Assembly (NCBI GenBank): GCA_023248735.1
Contig: JAHFDY010000001.1
Location: forward strand, 1-52,934
Direction: 5' to 3'
From: Myxococcales bacterium
GTDB taxonomy: Bacteria > Myxococcota_A > Polyangia > Polyangiales > Polyangiaceae
Length of the DNA: 52,934 nt
A program made the position numbers and the translations under genes. The number at the start of each line of letters is the position of its first letter. Positions within the stretch are counted from its first letter, which is position 1. Below the pieces are notes generated by a model that made no database searches, had not been told where the DNA came from, and worked only from the letters and a program-made list of their open reading frames with translations. Below are positions 9,272 to 18,312 of this stretch, one piece after another.

Positions 9272-11905
9272 TCAGAGCGAATTGACGAACACCTCGCGGT
9301 CTTTAGCTCCATTCGCGGCCCCGACAAGGCCGCGTTTCTCCATCATTTCAACAATTCGTGCGGCTCGGTTGTATCCGAGGCCCAATTTGCGCTGCAACCA
9401 CGACGTCGAGCACCGCTTCGTATCGGCCACGATTCGCACGGCATCGTCATAGAGCGGGTCTTGTTCTGCATCCTCTTCGGCTTCCGCAGAATCCTCGTCG
9501 TCACGCGGCTTGAGAATGTTCTCGTCGTAGACGGGCTCGCCCTGGTTCCGAAGAAAATCGGTCACCAACTGGACCTCTTCCTCGGTGATCATCGGGCACT
9601 GCACACGCTTCGTTTCGTTCGTGCCGTTGAGCTTCATGAGCATGTCGCCGCGACCGAGCAGATGCTCAGCACCTTGTTCGTCGAGGATGGTTCGAGAGTC
9701 GACTTTTTGCGCGACGCGATAGGCGATCCGCGTCGGAAAATTGGCTTTGATCATACCGGTGATAACATCGACGCTCGGCCTCTGCGTCGCGAGAATCACG
9801 TGCATACCCGCCGCGCGCGCTTTCTGAGCGAGGCGAGCGACCGCGACTTCGACCTCTTTGCCTTGCTGCATCATCAGGTCGGCGAATTCGTCAACTACGA
9901 TGACGATAAACGGAAGCTTGTCGGGCGGAGGAACGTTGCTGACTTCGCCGGGCATCGCGTTAATGATCTCGGGAAAGCCGTTGAAGTCCTTCGCGAGCAC
10001 CATTTTTGCGGCTGGGTTCTTAATTTCACCGCGCGTTACTTTTCCGACCCACCCATTGTACGTCGTGATGTTCTTCGTGCCCGCATCAGCGAAGAGCTGA
10101 TAGCGGCGCTCCATTTCGTCGACAGCCCACTTCAGCGCAGTCGACGCTTGCTTCATGTCCGTGACGACCGGCAGGAGCATGTGCGGAATGCGGTCGAACG
10201 GCGCGAGCTCGACGACCTTGGGGTCGATCATGAGCAAGCGAAGTTCGTCGGGCGTCCGACGGTAGAGCAACGACGTGAGCATGACGTTGAGTCCGACACT
10301 CTTTCCGGCGCCCGTCGCGCCGGCGACGATGACGTGCGGCATCGACGCGAGATCGGCGTAGACAGGGTTGCCCAAGATATCGCGGCCGAGCACCACCGGG
10401 AGAGGAACGTCGAGAGTCTGAAAGCGCCTATCTTCGACGAGGTCACGGAGGAAAACTGGAACGCGCTTTTCGTTCGGCAACTCAAAGCCAATGCGGTTCT
10501 TGCCCGGAATGGGCGCGACAATGCGAACCTTGCGCGCGAGGGCGAGCGCGAGGTCGTCGGCGAGAGACGCGACCTTCGATACCTTCGTGCCTGGGGCTGG
10601 CGACACTTCGTATGTCGTGACCGTAGGGCCCGGAAGGATGTCCTCGACCTTTCCTTGCACACCGTAGTGCGCGAGCGTTTGGACGAGCTTTTCCGCATTT
10701 TCGTAGAGGCGATCGCGATCGACCACCGCGGTCGGGTCGACTTCACCCTTGATGAGCATTTCGAGATCGGGCAACTCGAATTTCGAGACAACTCTCTTCA
10801 CCCTAAAATCGTCAAGCGCATCGACAGTCAACGCGCTTGACGTATCCACGATCTTCGGCTCGAGAAGCCCTGCCTTTTTGCGACTGCGCTTCGGCGTTGG
10901 GCGATCGCTAATGGCGAGCATGAGGGGAGAGATCTCCTCAGCGTCGGGTTCGTCGTTGTCGGAAATTTCAGAAGCCCCTTCAGATTCATCCGCCGCCGCG
11001 CACTCCTCAGGTTCATCGTGGGATTCGGTCTCAGAACGCTTCTTGCGCCCGCGCCGCTTTGGCATCTCGATGGGGATGCTCGGCTCGGTAACGAAAACAG
11101 GCGCCTCGGAGGCCGCGGGAAGTCCGGGCGGGTCGAACAAAAATGCGACCGCCGCGTCGTCTTCTACGACCGCCGGAGAGTGAATCGTGGGAGGGGCTGG
11201 AAGCGATGAGTCGCGCACCATACCCTCGCGTTCCATACGTTTCGCCTCGCGCCATGCTGCGTGCGAGCTGCGGAAAAACGATGCCGCTTGCGTTACGATT
11301 TCGGATGTCACACGAGCGATCAGGCGGACGAGCGCGATGAAGCTGAACGACTCACCGCTGATCAGGATCAGGGCGATCGCGGCGAGTCCGACGATGAACG
11401 TACCGGCCGTCGAAAAGGCCGAGCGGGCAAGCTCGCCGAAGAGTTCGCCAAGGAACCCGCTCGCGCGCATCGAGCCGAATGCGCGCGCATCTGGCCAGCC
11501 GGCTTGAACCAGCGCCGCGGCAAGAAGCACAATAAGTAGGCTGCTTGCGATGCGCGTGGCATTGGCGGCGTTCGCCTTGCCAGTGACAAATGGAACTCCG
11601 AAGAGTACGAATTCGATGGGAACCGCCCACGCAAGGACGCCGACGCCCGAGACGAGCGCGCGCGCAACGAACGCACCTGCCGGTCCGATCCAATCGCCGC
11701 CATGTCCAACGGGTTCGACGCCCTGCTGAAACGAACACAGCGCGAGAAAGAGGAAGAGAGCAGTGGTCCACAACAGGAGCGCGGCCACTTCACGGCCACG
11801 TCCGAGCGCACCCGCACCTTTGCCCACAATGGTGGGCGAGCGCTTGTTGGTGGGAACCTCGCCGGCCTCAAGAGGGCGCCTCGGCGCGTAAATGGGCGAC
11901 ATCAT
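9272..11905 (-). CDS. ftsK: DNA translocase FtsK/SpoIIIE
   Basis: 877 residues from ATG 11905, chosen because AGGA lies nine bases upstream; a TTG at 11926 is less likely. The N-terminal ~190 residues contain several membrane helices (LLLWTTALFLFLALC and others). A low-complexity acidic linker with KRRGRKKR follows, then the motor: Walker A GATGAGKS near residue 533, Walker B IVIVVDEFADL near 670, and the C-terminal winged-helix gamma domain (LGYNRAARIVEMMEKRGLV) that reads KOPS-type sites. FtsK pumps chromosome dimers and terminus DNA through the division septum and activates XerCD. The length is typical of the ~800-900-residue form. It appears to head the minus-strand group that continues to 6559. 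Confidence 0.96.
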   Translation of the reverse strand: MMSPIYAPRRPLEAGEVPTNKRSPTIVGKGAGALGRGREVAALLLWTTALFLFLALCSFQQGVEPVGHGGDWIGPAGAFVARALVSGVGVLAWAVPIEFVLFGVPFVTGKANAANATRIASSLLIVLLAAALVQAGWPDARAFGSMRASGFLGELFGELARSAFSTAGTFIVGLAAIALILISGESFSFIALVRLIARVTSEIVTQAASFFRSSHAAWREAKRMEREGMVRDSSLPAPPTIHSPAVVEDDAAVAFLFDPPGLPAASEAPVFVTEPSIPIEMPKRRGRKKRSETESHDEPEECAAADESEGASEISDNDEPDAEEISPLMLAISDRPTPKRSRKKAGLLEPKIVDTSSALTVDALDDFRVKRVVSKFELPDLEMLIKGEVDPTAVVDRDRLYENAEKLVQTLAHYGVQGKVEDILPGPTVTTYEVSPAPGTKVSKVASLADDLALALARKVRIVAPIPGKNRIGFELPNEKRVPVFLRDLVEDRRFQTLDVPLPVVLGRDILGNPVYADLASMPHVIVAGATGAGKSVGLNVMLTSLLYRRTPDELRLLMIDPKVVELAPFDRIPHMLLPVVTDMKQASTALKWAVDEMERRYQLFADAGTKNITTYNGWVGKVTRGEIKNPAAKMVLAKDFNGFPEIINAMPGEVSNVPPPDKLPFIVIVVDEFADLMMQQGKEVEVAVARLAQKARAAGMHVILATQRPSVDVITGMIKANFPTRIAYRVAQKVDSRTILDEQGAEHLLGRGDMLMKLNGTNETKRVQCPMITEEEVQLVTDFLRNQGEPVYDENILKPRDDEDSAEAEEDAEQDPLYDDAVRIVADTKRCSTSWLQRKLGLGYNRAARIVEMMEKRGLVGAANGAKDREVFVNSL

Positions 11906-12236
11906 GCGACTTTGTCCTACCCTCAAGGTAGCGACCGCTGGCGGTCAAGGGCAAGTTCGAGTGAAGCAAGAGGTGCCGGGACGGGAGTGCAGCTAAGAAA
12001 GTAAGGGAAGGAAGCTTGGGCGTCCTCGACGTCCAACATCGTTACTTAATTCGTGACCGCGGCCTTGGGCCGGCGCGCCGAGTTGTTGGCCGGACGCGCC
12101 AAGTCCCCATTAGAGACATTCCTTATCCATCCCGCGAGCCGCCCACGGGCACAAGGCGCTCCGGTTGCAAACAGTTCCGCTTCGTCGTCGATGGAGCGTA
12201 CGATGTCGTTTCCCCGCTCAGCCGGGACAGGGAACC
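11906..12236. other. Divergent intergenic region, no gene seen
   Basis: These 331 bases lie between ftsK (minus) and the lipoprotein gene (plus), so they must hold promoters for both. The only clear symmetry is GACCGC-TG-GCGGTC at 11933-11946, 28 bases before the ftsK ATG, which could be an operator. The plus-side start at 12237 has GGGACAGGGA just upstream. I found no convincing -35/-10 pair, tRNA or conserved RNA. Confidence 0.4.
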
Positions 12237-13832
12237 ATGCGAAAATTGAGAAGCTCTGTGGGCGTCGCTGCAATCGGGCTCGCGCTTTCATCTGCAATCG
12301 CGCTTGGCGGATGCGCCGTCGACAAGGAAGACCTCCACCACTGGGAGTCGACGCTTGACGGCCCGCGCAAGCTTAACGCCGTCCTCTCACACGACAAATA
12401 TGGTTGGGACCTACGAGCCGAAGCCGCCATGTCCCTCGTGCGCATGAAGCCGCGGAGCGGTGAGCGCAAGGGTCTCGATACCCTCATCTCGGGTTTCAAG
12501 ACGAGTGACGACACGAGAGAGGGCGGCATACAGCAGCTCGCCCCCGATGCGCGCGCGCGCATCATCGAGATGATCACGCCGCGGCTCGTCGAGCAGATGA
12601 AACAGCCGCTTCCGGCAAAGGCACCCGACGGCACGACGCCACCTGATCCATCGATTCCTTATAAGGATGCCGCCTTTGCACTCTTGTCGAGCGAAACGAC
12701 GCTGGTCACCGATGAGAAAATAAAGGCGGCGCTGCGCGATGCAGTCCTCGCTTGGGTGCAGACCAATTTTGAAGCGCGCATCGACTATCCCGGGCAAAAG
12801 TTTGGCGTTGAGCAGATCATGCGCCATGCGCTCTTTGGCGCGCCAGCGGTCAAGCCGCTCCCGCAACTCGTCCGCGAGGACGGGACGAAAAATGATCGCG
12901 TGATCTCGCTCATCACCGATCTCGGCGACGCAGACACGAAGAAGGCAGCCGGAGAAGCGCTCATCAAGCTTGCGAAACGCGTTGACTCGAAAGAGTGGCA
13001 CGACCAGCAAAAGACGCTCGTTGAGGAAGTGAACGTCAAGCGAAACGTCAAACCCGAAAAAAAGGAATTTGACAAGCAACTTGACAGTTACCAAGAGCAA
13101 GAGCTCGAAAAAGTCTTCGCAAACATCAAGCGACTCGGCGGCAGCGGCGTCGTGGAGTTCGCGCTCTCGTACGCGGAGAAATCGAAAAACGAAGAGTCTC
13201 GCATTCGCGCGATCGCGTCGGTCGAAGGGCGGCTTGACAAGAACTCGAACTCGCAGCTCGAGAAGGTCTTTGACCTCGTTAAGAACAACGACAATCCGGA
13301 CAAAATTCGCGGCCTCGCCCTTGCGCGTTTGGGCGAATTTCCGAAGGAACAAGTCCTCCCAAAGCTCTACACGCTGTTCGAAGGTAAGAAGTGGCAGGTC
13401 CGCCTCGACTCGGCGCGCATGGCACTCAAGACGATGAACACCAAGGATTTAGGGGAGTTCATGCGCAGGCTGCCACAGACGGAAAAGGCGCCGATGGCGC
13501 TGAGCGAGCCGATCGCATACGCCATGATCATCGGTGAGATGAGTGGCCCGCCTCCGCCGCGAGACGCCCTCAAACCGTATCTCGACGGCAAGGAACTCGG
13601 ACCAAAACTTGTCGCGCTCAGCGTCTACTATCAAGGAAAGAAAGCCGAGGCCCAGTCTGTCCTCACACGATTCGAGGAAGACCGTCAATCGGTGCCGAAG
13701 TGCAAGGACGAAGAAAACTGCGGCTGGAAGTGCCGTGTGGCAAAGAGTCCTGGCTCGAAGGAAACCGAAGAAAAAGTGATCGCAACGATCGGCGACTACG
13801 TGAAGTTCTGCGTGGAGCCGTCCCTCAAGTAA
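12237..13832 (+). CDS. Exported repeat-rich (HEAT-like) lipoprotein
   Basis: 531 residues from ATG 12237, preceded by GGGACAGGGA. The signal peptide ends with a lipobox, IALGGC, near residue 27. The mature protein is almost entirely alpha-helical and charged, with helix pairs resembling HEAT/ARM repeats (WDLRAEAAMSLVRMK, ESRIRAIASVEGRL, NPDKIRGLALARLGEF, WQVRLDSARMALKTM). A Lys/Glu-rich helix of roughly residues 275-310 looks like coiled coil. Four cysteines near the C-terminus (PKCKDEENCGWKCRV and a later one) could form disulfides. Such solenoids usually mediate protein contacts. It lies 28 bases upstream of the FHA gene and likely shares its transcript. No enzyme motif is present. Confidence 0.7.
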   Translation: MRKLRSSVGVAAIGLALSSAIALGGCAVDKEDLHHWESTLDGPRKLNAVLSHDKYGWDLRAEAAMSLVRMKPRSGERKGLDTLISGFKTSDDTREGGIQQLAPDARARIIEMITPRLVEQMKQPLPAKAPDGTTPPDPSIPYKDAAFALLSSETTLVTDEKIKAALRDAVLAWVQTNFEARIDYPGQKFGVEQIMRHALFGAPAVKPLPQLVREDGTKNDRVISLITDLGDADTKKAAGEALIKLAKRVDSKEWHDQQKTLVEEVNVKRNVKPEKKEFDKQLDSYQEQELEKVFANIKRLGGSGVVEFALSYAEKSKNEESRIRAIASVEGRLDKNSNSQLEKVFDLVKNNDNPDKIRGLALARLGEFPKEQVLPKLYTLFEGKKWQVRLDSARMALKTMNTKDLGEFMRRLPQTEKAPMALSEPIAYAMIIGEMSGPPPPRDALKPYLDGKELGPKLVALSVYYQGKKAEAQSVLTRFEEDRQSVPKCKDEENCGWKCRVAKSPGSKETEEKVIATIGDYVKFCVEPSLK

Positions 13833-13860
13833 CCTCCGACGCGACAATTGAGCGAGAGAC

Positions 13861-14637
13861 ATGAGTGCCGACCCGAATCGCAAGAGCCCGCGCACGTTTC
13901 ATTGCCGAGACATCCTTTGGGAAGCCTTCGAACAGATGGCAAAGGATCTCGAATGCAGCGTTGACTACCTCATCAATGAGTCGATGAAGCAATACGCTCG
14001 ATCGAAGAACTACGGCTCGCGCGTTGCGCCGTCTTCGATCGCGCCAGCCTCGATTGGTGCAGCGTCGCCCCAAATTCCGCAAGCGCCGCAGCCTCCCTCC
14101 TCGCCCCAAGGGCAACAGACACACGGAGCGACAACCGCACCGAGCAAGGCAACCGCGTCGCGCATTCCGCCGCCGCCGCCTCGTGGGACTTCAAATGTTC
14201 CCCCGCCGCGCGCTAGCAGGCCTCCGCCCATGCCATCTGCGAATCGGCCTGCGCTCGCTCCGGCAGTCCTTACGGGATCGACACTCAAAGGTGTGGCAGC
14301 CGCGAACGCAGTCGCGCCAAAGAAGCAACCTTCGAGTCCCAATTTGGCGCCGAAGGCCGCGTCGTTGACCATCATCTACAAGGGCGAAAAATTCCCGGTC
14401 ACGAAAGAGCGATTCATATTGGGACGCGGAAGACAGACGAGCGACCTCACGCTCAAGGATCCGAACGTCTCGCGCCAGCACGCGATGATCGAGATGCAAA
14501 ACGGAACTTACTTCATGGTCGACATGGGCTCAACGAACGGCGTCGAGTTCAACGGCCAGCGTGTGGCGCGGAAACCGATCGCTGAAGGTGACGTTTACAC
14601 CATTTGCGACCACGAACTCGTCTGCACCTACCGGTAA
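13861..14637 (+). CDS. FHA-domain protein with ribbon-helix-helix-like N-terminus
   Basis: 258 residues. Residues 10-48 (FHCRDILWEAFEQMAKDL...YLINESMKQYA) have the strand-helix-helix spacing of ribbon-helix-helix DNA-binding proteins. A Pro/Ala/Ser-rich linker of about 110 residues follows. The C-terminal FHA domain (about 175-258) keeps GRGR at 188-191, SRQH at 204-207 and STNG at 224-227, the residues that bind phosphothreonine. It may couple Ser/Thr kinase signalling to DNA binding or to another complex. Two Ser/Thr kinases lie 18 kb away in the window, but a link is speculative. It is cytoplasmic, with no signal. The stop is followed two bases later by the next start. Confidence 0.8.
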   Translation: MSADPNRKSPRTFHCRDILWEAFEQMAKDLECSVDYLINESMKQYARSKNYGSRVAPSSIAPASIGAASPQIPQAPQPPSSPQGQQTHGATTAPSKATASRIPPPPPRGTSNVPPPRASRPPPMPSANRPALAPAVLTGSTLKGVAAANAVAPKKQPSSPNLAPKAASLTIIYKGEKFPVTKERFILGRGRQTSDLTLKDPNVSRQHAMIEMQNGTYFMVDMGSTNGVEFNGQRVARKPIAEGDVYTICDHELVCTYR

Positions 14638-14639
14638 CG

Positions 14640-15566
14640 ATGCACATTGCGATCATTGGAGCAGGAGCGCTCGGGCTCATGTTCGGCGGATTTCTAGCGG
14701 TCAAGGGGCACGCAACGGTAACGCTCGTCGTTCGCAAAGGCCGGGAGAACGATCGCCCCGATGTACTTCTGGAGAGTGTCGCGACGGGAGAGCGAACGAC
14801 CTGGTCGAGCCCGACGCGCGCCACGTCGATTCCTGACGACGCCGACGCCGTACTTGTGTGCGTGAGGCAGGAGCAACTTGACGACGCCCTCTTGAGCACG
14901 CTGGCGAAGACGGAACGCCCGGTCGTCGTGTTGTCGCCGATGATGCCTAAGCTCTATGAAGCTTGGAAGGCACGCCTTCATGCAAACTTGGTCACAGGAA
15001 TGCCGAGCGTTGTTGCCTACGTCAATGGGCACGGCGCCTTGCGGTATTGGCTGCCGTCCTTATCGCCGGTGTTGTTCGACGAATCGCGACCCCCGATCAC
15101 GATCGTCAATGAGCTTACCGCAACGCTCAACCGCGCTGGCATTCGCACGCGACTCGAACTCGGTGTCCACGAGACCAATCCCGCGCTCACCATCACCCTG
15201 GCACCATGGTTCGTCGCAGTCGGGATCGCAGGCAGCGTCCAGGAGCTTTTGCAGAACGACAAGTTACTTGACCTCACTCAGCGAGCCACCAATGAAACGC
15301 GGGAACTTGGCAAACGAGTTGGCACGATGCCGGCAGCGGGGCACCTGACGCGCATTTTGAAACCATGGTTGTTACGTTTTGGGAAACGCGTGTTTGATCC
15401 GAGCCAAAAGGAAGTCTTTCACTACATCGACGAACATTTCGGCCACAAGCTTCGAGCGCAGCATCAAGCGATGATCAACGACGTTCTCGAGATGTGTTCC
15501 GACAAGGGCGTGCCTGACAAGGCGCTCACCGAGATGCGCGATTGGCTGATGGAAGTATCAAACTAA
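14640..15566 (+). CDS. Ketopantoate reductase-like (PanE/ApbA) oxidoreductase
   Basis: 308 residues from ATG 14640, two bases after the FHA gene stop, indicating tight coupling. The N-terminus is a Rossmann fold with GAGALG at residues 7-12 and the VRKG strand end typical of NADPH-binding PanE/ApbA proteins. PanE reduces 2-dehydropantoate to pantoate in CoA synthesis. The C-terminal domain is divergent: the Lys of the PanE active site and the SMxxDxxxGRxTE-type stretch are not recognisable, with a helical AQHQAMINDVLEMCSDKGV in the corresponding place. The substrate may therefore differ. The gene context (FHA, Fe-S protein) does not suggest pantothenate synthesis. Confidence 0.6.
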   Translation: MHIAIIGAGALGLMFGGFLAVKGHATVTLVVRKGRENDRPDVLLESVATGERTTWSSPTRATSIPDDADAVLVCVRQEQLDDALLSTLAKTERPVVVLSPMMPKLYEAWKARLHANLVTGMPSVVAYVNGHGALRYWLPSLSPVLFDESRPPITIVNELTATLNRAGIRTRLELGVHETNPALTITLAPWFVAVGIAGSVQELLQNDKLLDLTQRATNETRELGKRVGTMPAAGHLTRILKPWLLRFGKRVFDPSQKEVFHYIDEHFGHKLRAQHQAMINDVLEMCSDKGVPDKALTEMRDWLMEVSN

Positions 15567-15618
15567 GCGTTTTGAGGATCTTCGGCGCGACCTCTTTCGC
15601 GTGATAGCCTTTTGTCGG

Positions 15619-16743
15619 ATGAAGCGGCCTGATCAGCGCCCCATGCACGCGTTGCCTTTGTTGGAGTCGCATCGAGGCGCACTCGAAAAGTGCACGTTCT
15701 GTCCTAAGCTCTGCCGCAGCGCCTGTCCCGTTTCGAATGCCGAGCCGCGCGAGACGCTCACGCCCTGGGGCAAAATGTCGCTCGCGTATTTTTCCGCACA
15801 CGGTGACGTACCTCTCGACGCGTCACACGCTGACCCAGCGTGGGCGTGTACGGGCTGCAAAGCGTGCACGCACTCTTGCGATCACCAGAATGAAGTGACC
15901 TCAACGCTCTATGCTGCGCGCGCGGCAATCGTGAGCGGTGGGCAGAGCCCTGCTGGCGCAAGTCGAGTCGTCAAGAATTTTGACCAACACGCGAAGCGTA
16001 CGCGGCACGCCATAGCCGAACTTGGCGTCAATGGCGCCGTTCGCAGGGACGCTGAGACGAGCCTCGTCTTGGGCTGCTCTTACGCTCGAGCAACACCTCG
16101 TGAGGCCAAGGACGCCATCTTCGCGACCTCACAGCTTCTGGGCACACCGATTTCACTCGCGGAGAATTGTTGTGGCCTTCCGCTGCTCATGGCAGGCGCG
16201 CAAGACGCGTTTAGGGCTCAAGCAGAGCGCTTGCAGGCCGAGTTGAAGAACAAGAAACGTCTCATCGTGCTCGACCCTGGCTGCGCGGTTGCGCTTAAGG
16301 TGAACTACCCGAAGATGGGGATCGCCCTCTCCACCGAAACGGAAGTTTTCGTCGAGCTTGCCGCTGCACATGTGACACGCCTTTTGCCATTGGACAACGT
16401 GCCTGACAAACCGGTGCGTTATCACGACCCTTGCCAACTCGGTCGCGGGCTCGGCATCTACGAAGCGCCACGCCTCGTTCTGCACCGCTTGCTTGGGCGT
16501 GCGCCGGACGAATTTGATTACAAGCGTGAAAAGGGAGCGTGCTCCGGCGCTGGTGGGCTCTTGCCGTCAACGATGCCGGAGGTCGCAAAACAGATCTCGA
16601 AGAAGCGCATTTCAGAACACGAGGAAATTGGCGGCGGGAAGATCGTCACCGCGTGCGCCTCGAGTCTTCTTTCGTTTCGCGCGACCGCGCAAGAGCCGGT
16701 CGAAGATATCGCAACATGGATCGCGCGAGGCCTTGGCAGTTGA
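15619..16743 (+). CDS. (Fe-S)-binding CCG-domain oxidoreductase subunit (GlcF/HdrD-like)
   Basis: About 374 residues; start uncertain (GTG 15601, ATG 15619 or ATG 15643, none with a strong ribosome site). The N-terminus has two [4Fe-4S] motifs, CTFCPKLCRSACPV and CTGCKACTHSCDH. Two CCG-type domains follow: one with AENCCGLPLLMAG and one with the equivalent GACSGAGGLLP, where CCG is altered, plus DPCQLGRGLG. Proteins of this build transfer electrons in glycolate, lactate, glycerol-3-phosphate and heterodisulfide oxidoreductases. No flavin partner gene is next to it. Eighteen bases downstream begins a sensor kinase, so a redox-sensing link is conceivable but unproven. Confidence 0.8.
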   Translation: MKRPDQRPMHALPLLESHRGALEKCTFCPKLCRSACPVSNAEPRETLTPWGKMSLAYFSAHGDVPLDASHADPAWACTGCKACTHSCDHQNEVTSTLYAARAAIVSGGQSPAGASRVVKNFDQHAKRTRHAIAELGVNGAVRRDAETSLVLGCSYARATPREAKDAIFATSQLLGTPISLAENCCGLPLLMAGAQDAFRAQAERLQAELKNKKRLIVLDPGCAVALKVNYPKMGIALSTETEVFVELAAAHVTRLLPLDNVPDKPVRYHDPCQLGRGLGIYEAPRLVLHRLLGRAPDEFDYKREKGACSGAGGLLPSTMPEVAKQISKKRISEHEEIGGGKIVTACASSLLSFRATAQEPVEDIATWIARGLGS

Positions 16744-16760
16744 TCGTGGGTGAGGGCGTG

Positions 16761-18302
16761 ATGAGCCACACCGCGGGTCGACAAGCCGCAACGTTTTCGA
16801 TTGCTCAGCGCATATTTGTATCTTTTTCGGTTACCATTATCGCCTTCGCGGTGACGGTTGGCTTCGCGTTCTACGCCGAACAGCGAACCGCACGCGACAC
16901 GAAAGAGCTTGCTTATGGTTACGTTCCCGTCGCGCTCAAGTTGGCGCAGCTTAAGGCGACGCAAACGACACTCAAGGCTCTCGTTCAAGGAGTGAACGAC
17001 GAACGGAACCCCGCTTCGCTTCGGGTAATTCTCGACGCGCTTACCGCCGCACGCCGGATACGTTTCTTCGAGCTGAAGCAGGCGCTCACGGCCGCGATGG
17101 CGCGTGGAGATGCCCCATGGGCGGCAGCGCTTCAACTAGAGGTCAAGAAAGTTGAAGAGTTGGTGGTCACCGATCGCGGCATGCTCGATCGTCTGTTTTC
17201 CGCGATGACGGACGGAGACGCGGGGCGCGTGAATACCGTCCTCATTCCGCTTTCAGGTCTCGAGCACGACGCGGACGCGTCACTCGAGGCGGCATCTTCG
17301 AAGTTACAACTTGCGATGAACGAAGCTGGCACCGCCGCTGAGGTTAGGAGTCAACGCCTTGTAGTGGCATTGGTGCTCCTGGTTGCACTAACACTCAGTG
17401 TGAGTGCACTCGCATCGGTGACTGCACGGCGCTTGCTCTTGCCGCTTGGACACGTAACGCGACGCGCTCAGGCGGTCGCGGGAGGTGACCTGAGCGCCCA
17501 GCCCGCAGTGGCTGCCGCAACCGAAATTGGCGAACTTTCGCAAGCATTCGAAACGATGGTCGCCGCAGTCGCAAAGGCGCGCGAATTGTCGCTGAGTAAC
17601 GAACGGTTTGCGGCCATCGGAAAGATGGCCGCGCACGTGACGCACGAAATTCGGAATCCACTCTCGTCGATTGGGTTGAATCTTGAACTGCTCGAAGAGG
17701 AGTTAGAGGAGAAGCCCGAAGAGGTGCGGTCTCTTGTCCGTGCAGTGAGGCGCGAAGTGGATCGGCTCGTGCGCCTCTCGGAGGAGTACTTGCGCGTCGC
17801 ACGCCTTCCTTCGCCGCGCATGGAGCGCGACGATCTTAAGCAGACCGTGAGCGACATCGCACGTTTCGCGGCTGCTGAACTTGCGCAGTCGAACTGCACG
17901 CTGGAGCTCGACTTCGACGAAGCGTTGCCGACAGTACTCTATGACGGAGCGCAGATTCGGCAGGCGTTGCTCAATCTCATTCGCAATGCGCGCGAAGCGA
18001 TGCCGACCGGCGGTTCAATCGCGATCGGCCTTCATGGCGAAGGGATGGGGGTAATCCTCTCTGTCGGCGACACGGGACCTGGGATTCCAGCCGATATTGT
18101 CACGCGTGTTTTCGACCCCTTCTTCTCGACGAAGGGCGAAGGGACGGGTCTTGGTCTCGCGATAGTCAAGCAAATTGTCGAATCGCATGGAGGTGTCATC
18201 CGTTGCAAGATTCCTCGCGAAGGCGGAACACGCTTCGAGATCGAACTTCCCATCGCTATCGGCGAGGCGCCGCGACTATCCGCAAACAGCGAAATCGAGT
18301 AG
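16761..18302 (+). CDS. Membrane-bound sensor histidine kinase (HAMP-HisKA-HATPase)
   Basis: 513 residues from ATG 16761, with GTGAGGG four bases upstream; ATG 16716 overlaps the previous gene. Two membrane helices (about 17-37 and 203-225) flank a helical periplasmic domain of the four-helix-bundle chemoreceptor type. Then come HAMP (about 228-280), the phosphoacceptor box HVTHEIRNPLSSIGLNLELL and a catalytic domain with the N box NLIRNAREAMP, DTGPGIP and GEGTGLGLAIVKQIVE. The kinase should phosphorylate itself on the H-box His. No response-regulator gene is adjacent, so it is an orphan, common in myxobacteria. It is followed closely by rph. Confidence 0.9.
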   Translation: MSHTAGRQAATFSIAQRIFVSFSVTIIAFAVTVGFAFYAEQRTARDTKELAYGYVPVALKLAQLKATQTTLKALVQGVNDERNPASLRVILDALTAARRIRFFELKQALTAAMARGDAPWAAALQLEVKKVEELVVTDRGMLDRLFSAMTDGDAGRVNTVLIPLSGLEHDADASLEAASSKLQLAMNEAGTAAEVRSQRLVVALVLLVALTLSVSALASVTARRLLLPLGHVTRRAQAVAGGDLSAQPAVAAATEIGELSQAFETMVAAVAKARELSLSNERFAAIGKMAAHVTHEIRNPLSSIGLNLELLEEELEEKPEEVRSLVRAVRREVDRLVRLSEEYLRVARLPSPRMERDDLKQTVSDIARFAAAELAQSNCTLELDFDEALPTVLYDGAQIRQALLNLIRNAREAMPTGGSIAIGLHGEGMGVILSVGDTGPGIPADIVTRVFDPFFSTKGEGTGLGLAIVKQIVESHGGVIRCKIPREGGTRFEIELPIAIGEAPRLSANSEIE

Positions 18303-18312
18303 GTCGCTTTCC

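Noticed and set aside
8996-10840. 614-codon open frame on the plus strand opposite ftsK
   Set aside because: It is antisense to a complete, motif-rich ftsK; composition (many Arg, Asp, His, Val) is that of a mirror frame in GC-rich DNA and no domain is recognisable.
12411-13352. 313-codon minus-strand frame opposite the repeat lipoprotein gene
   Set aside because: It mirrors the sense gene, has a repetitive FE/LLL composition and no ribosome site or domain.
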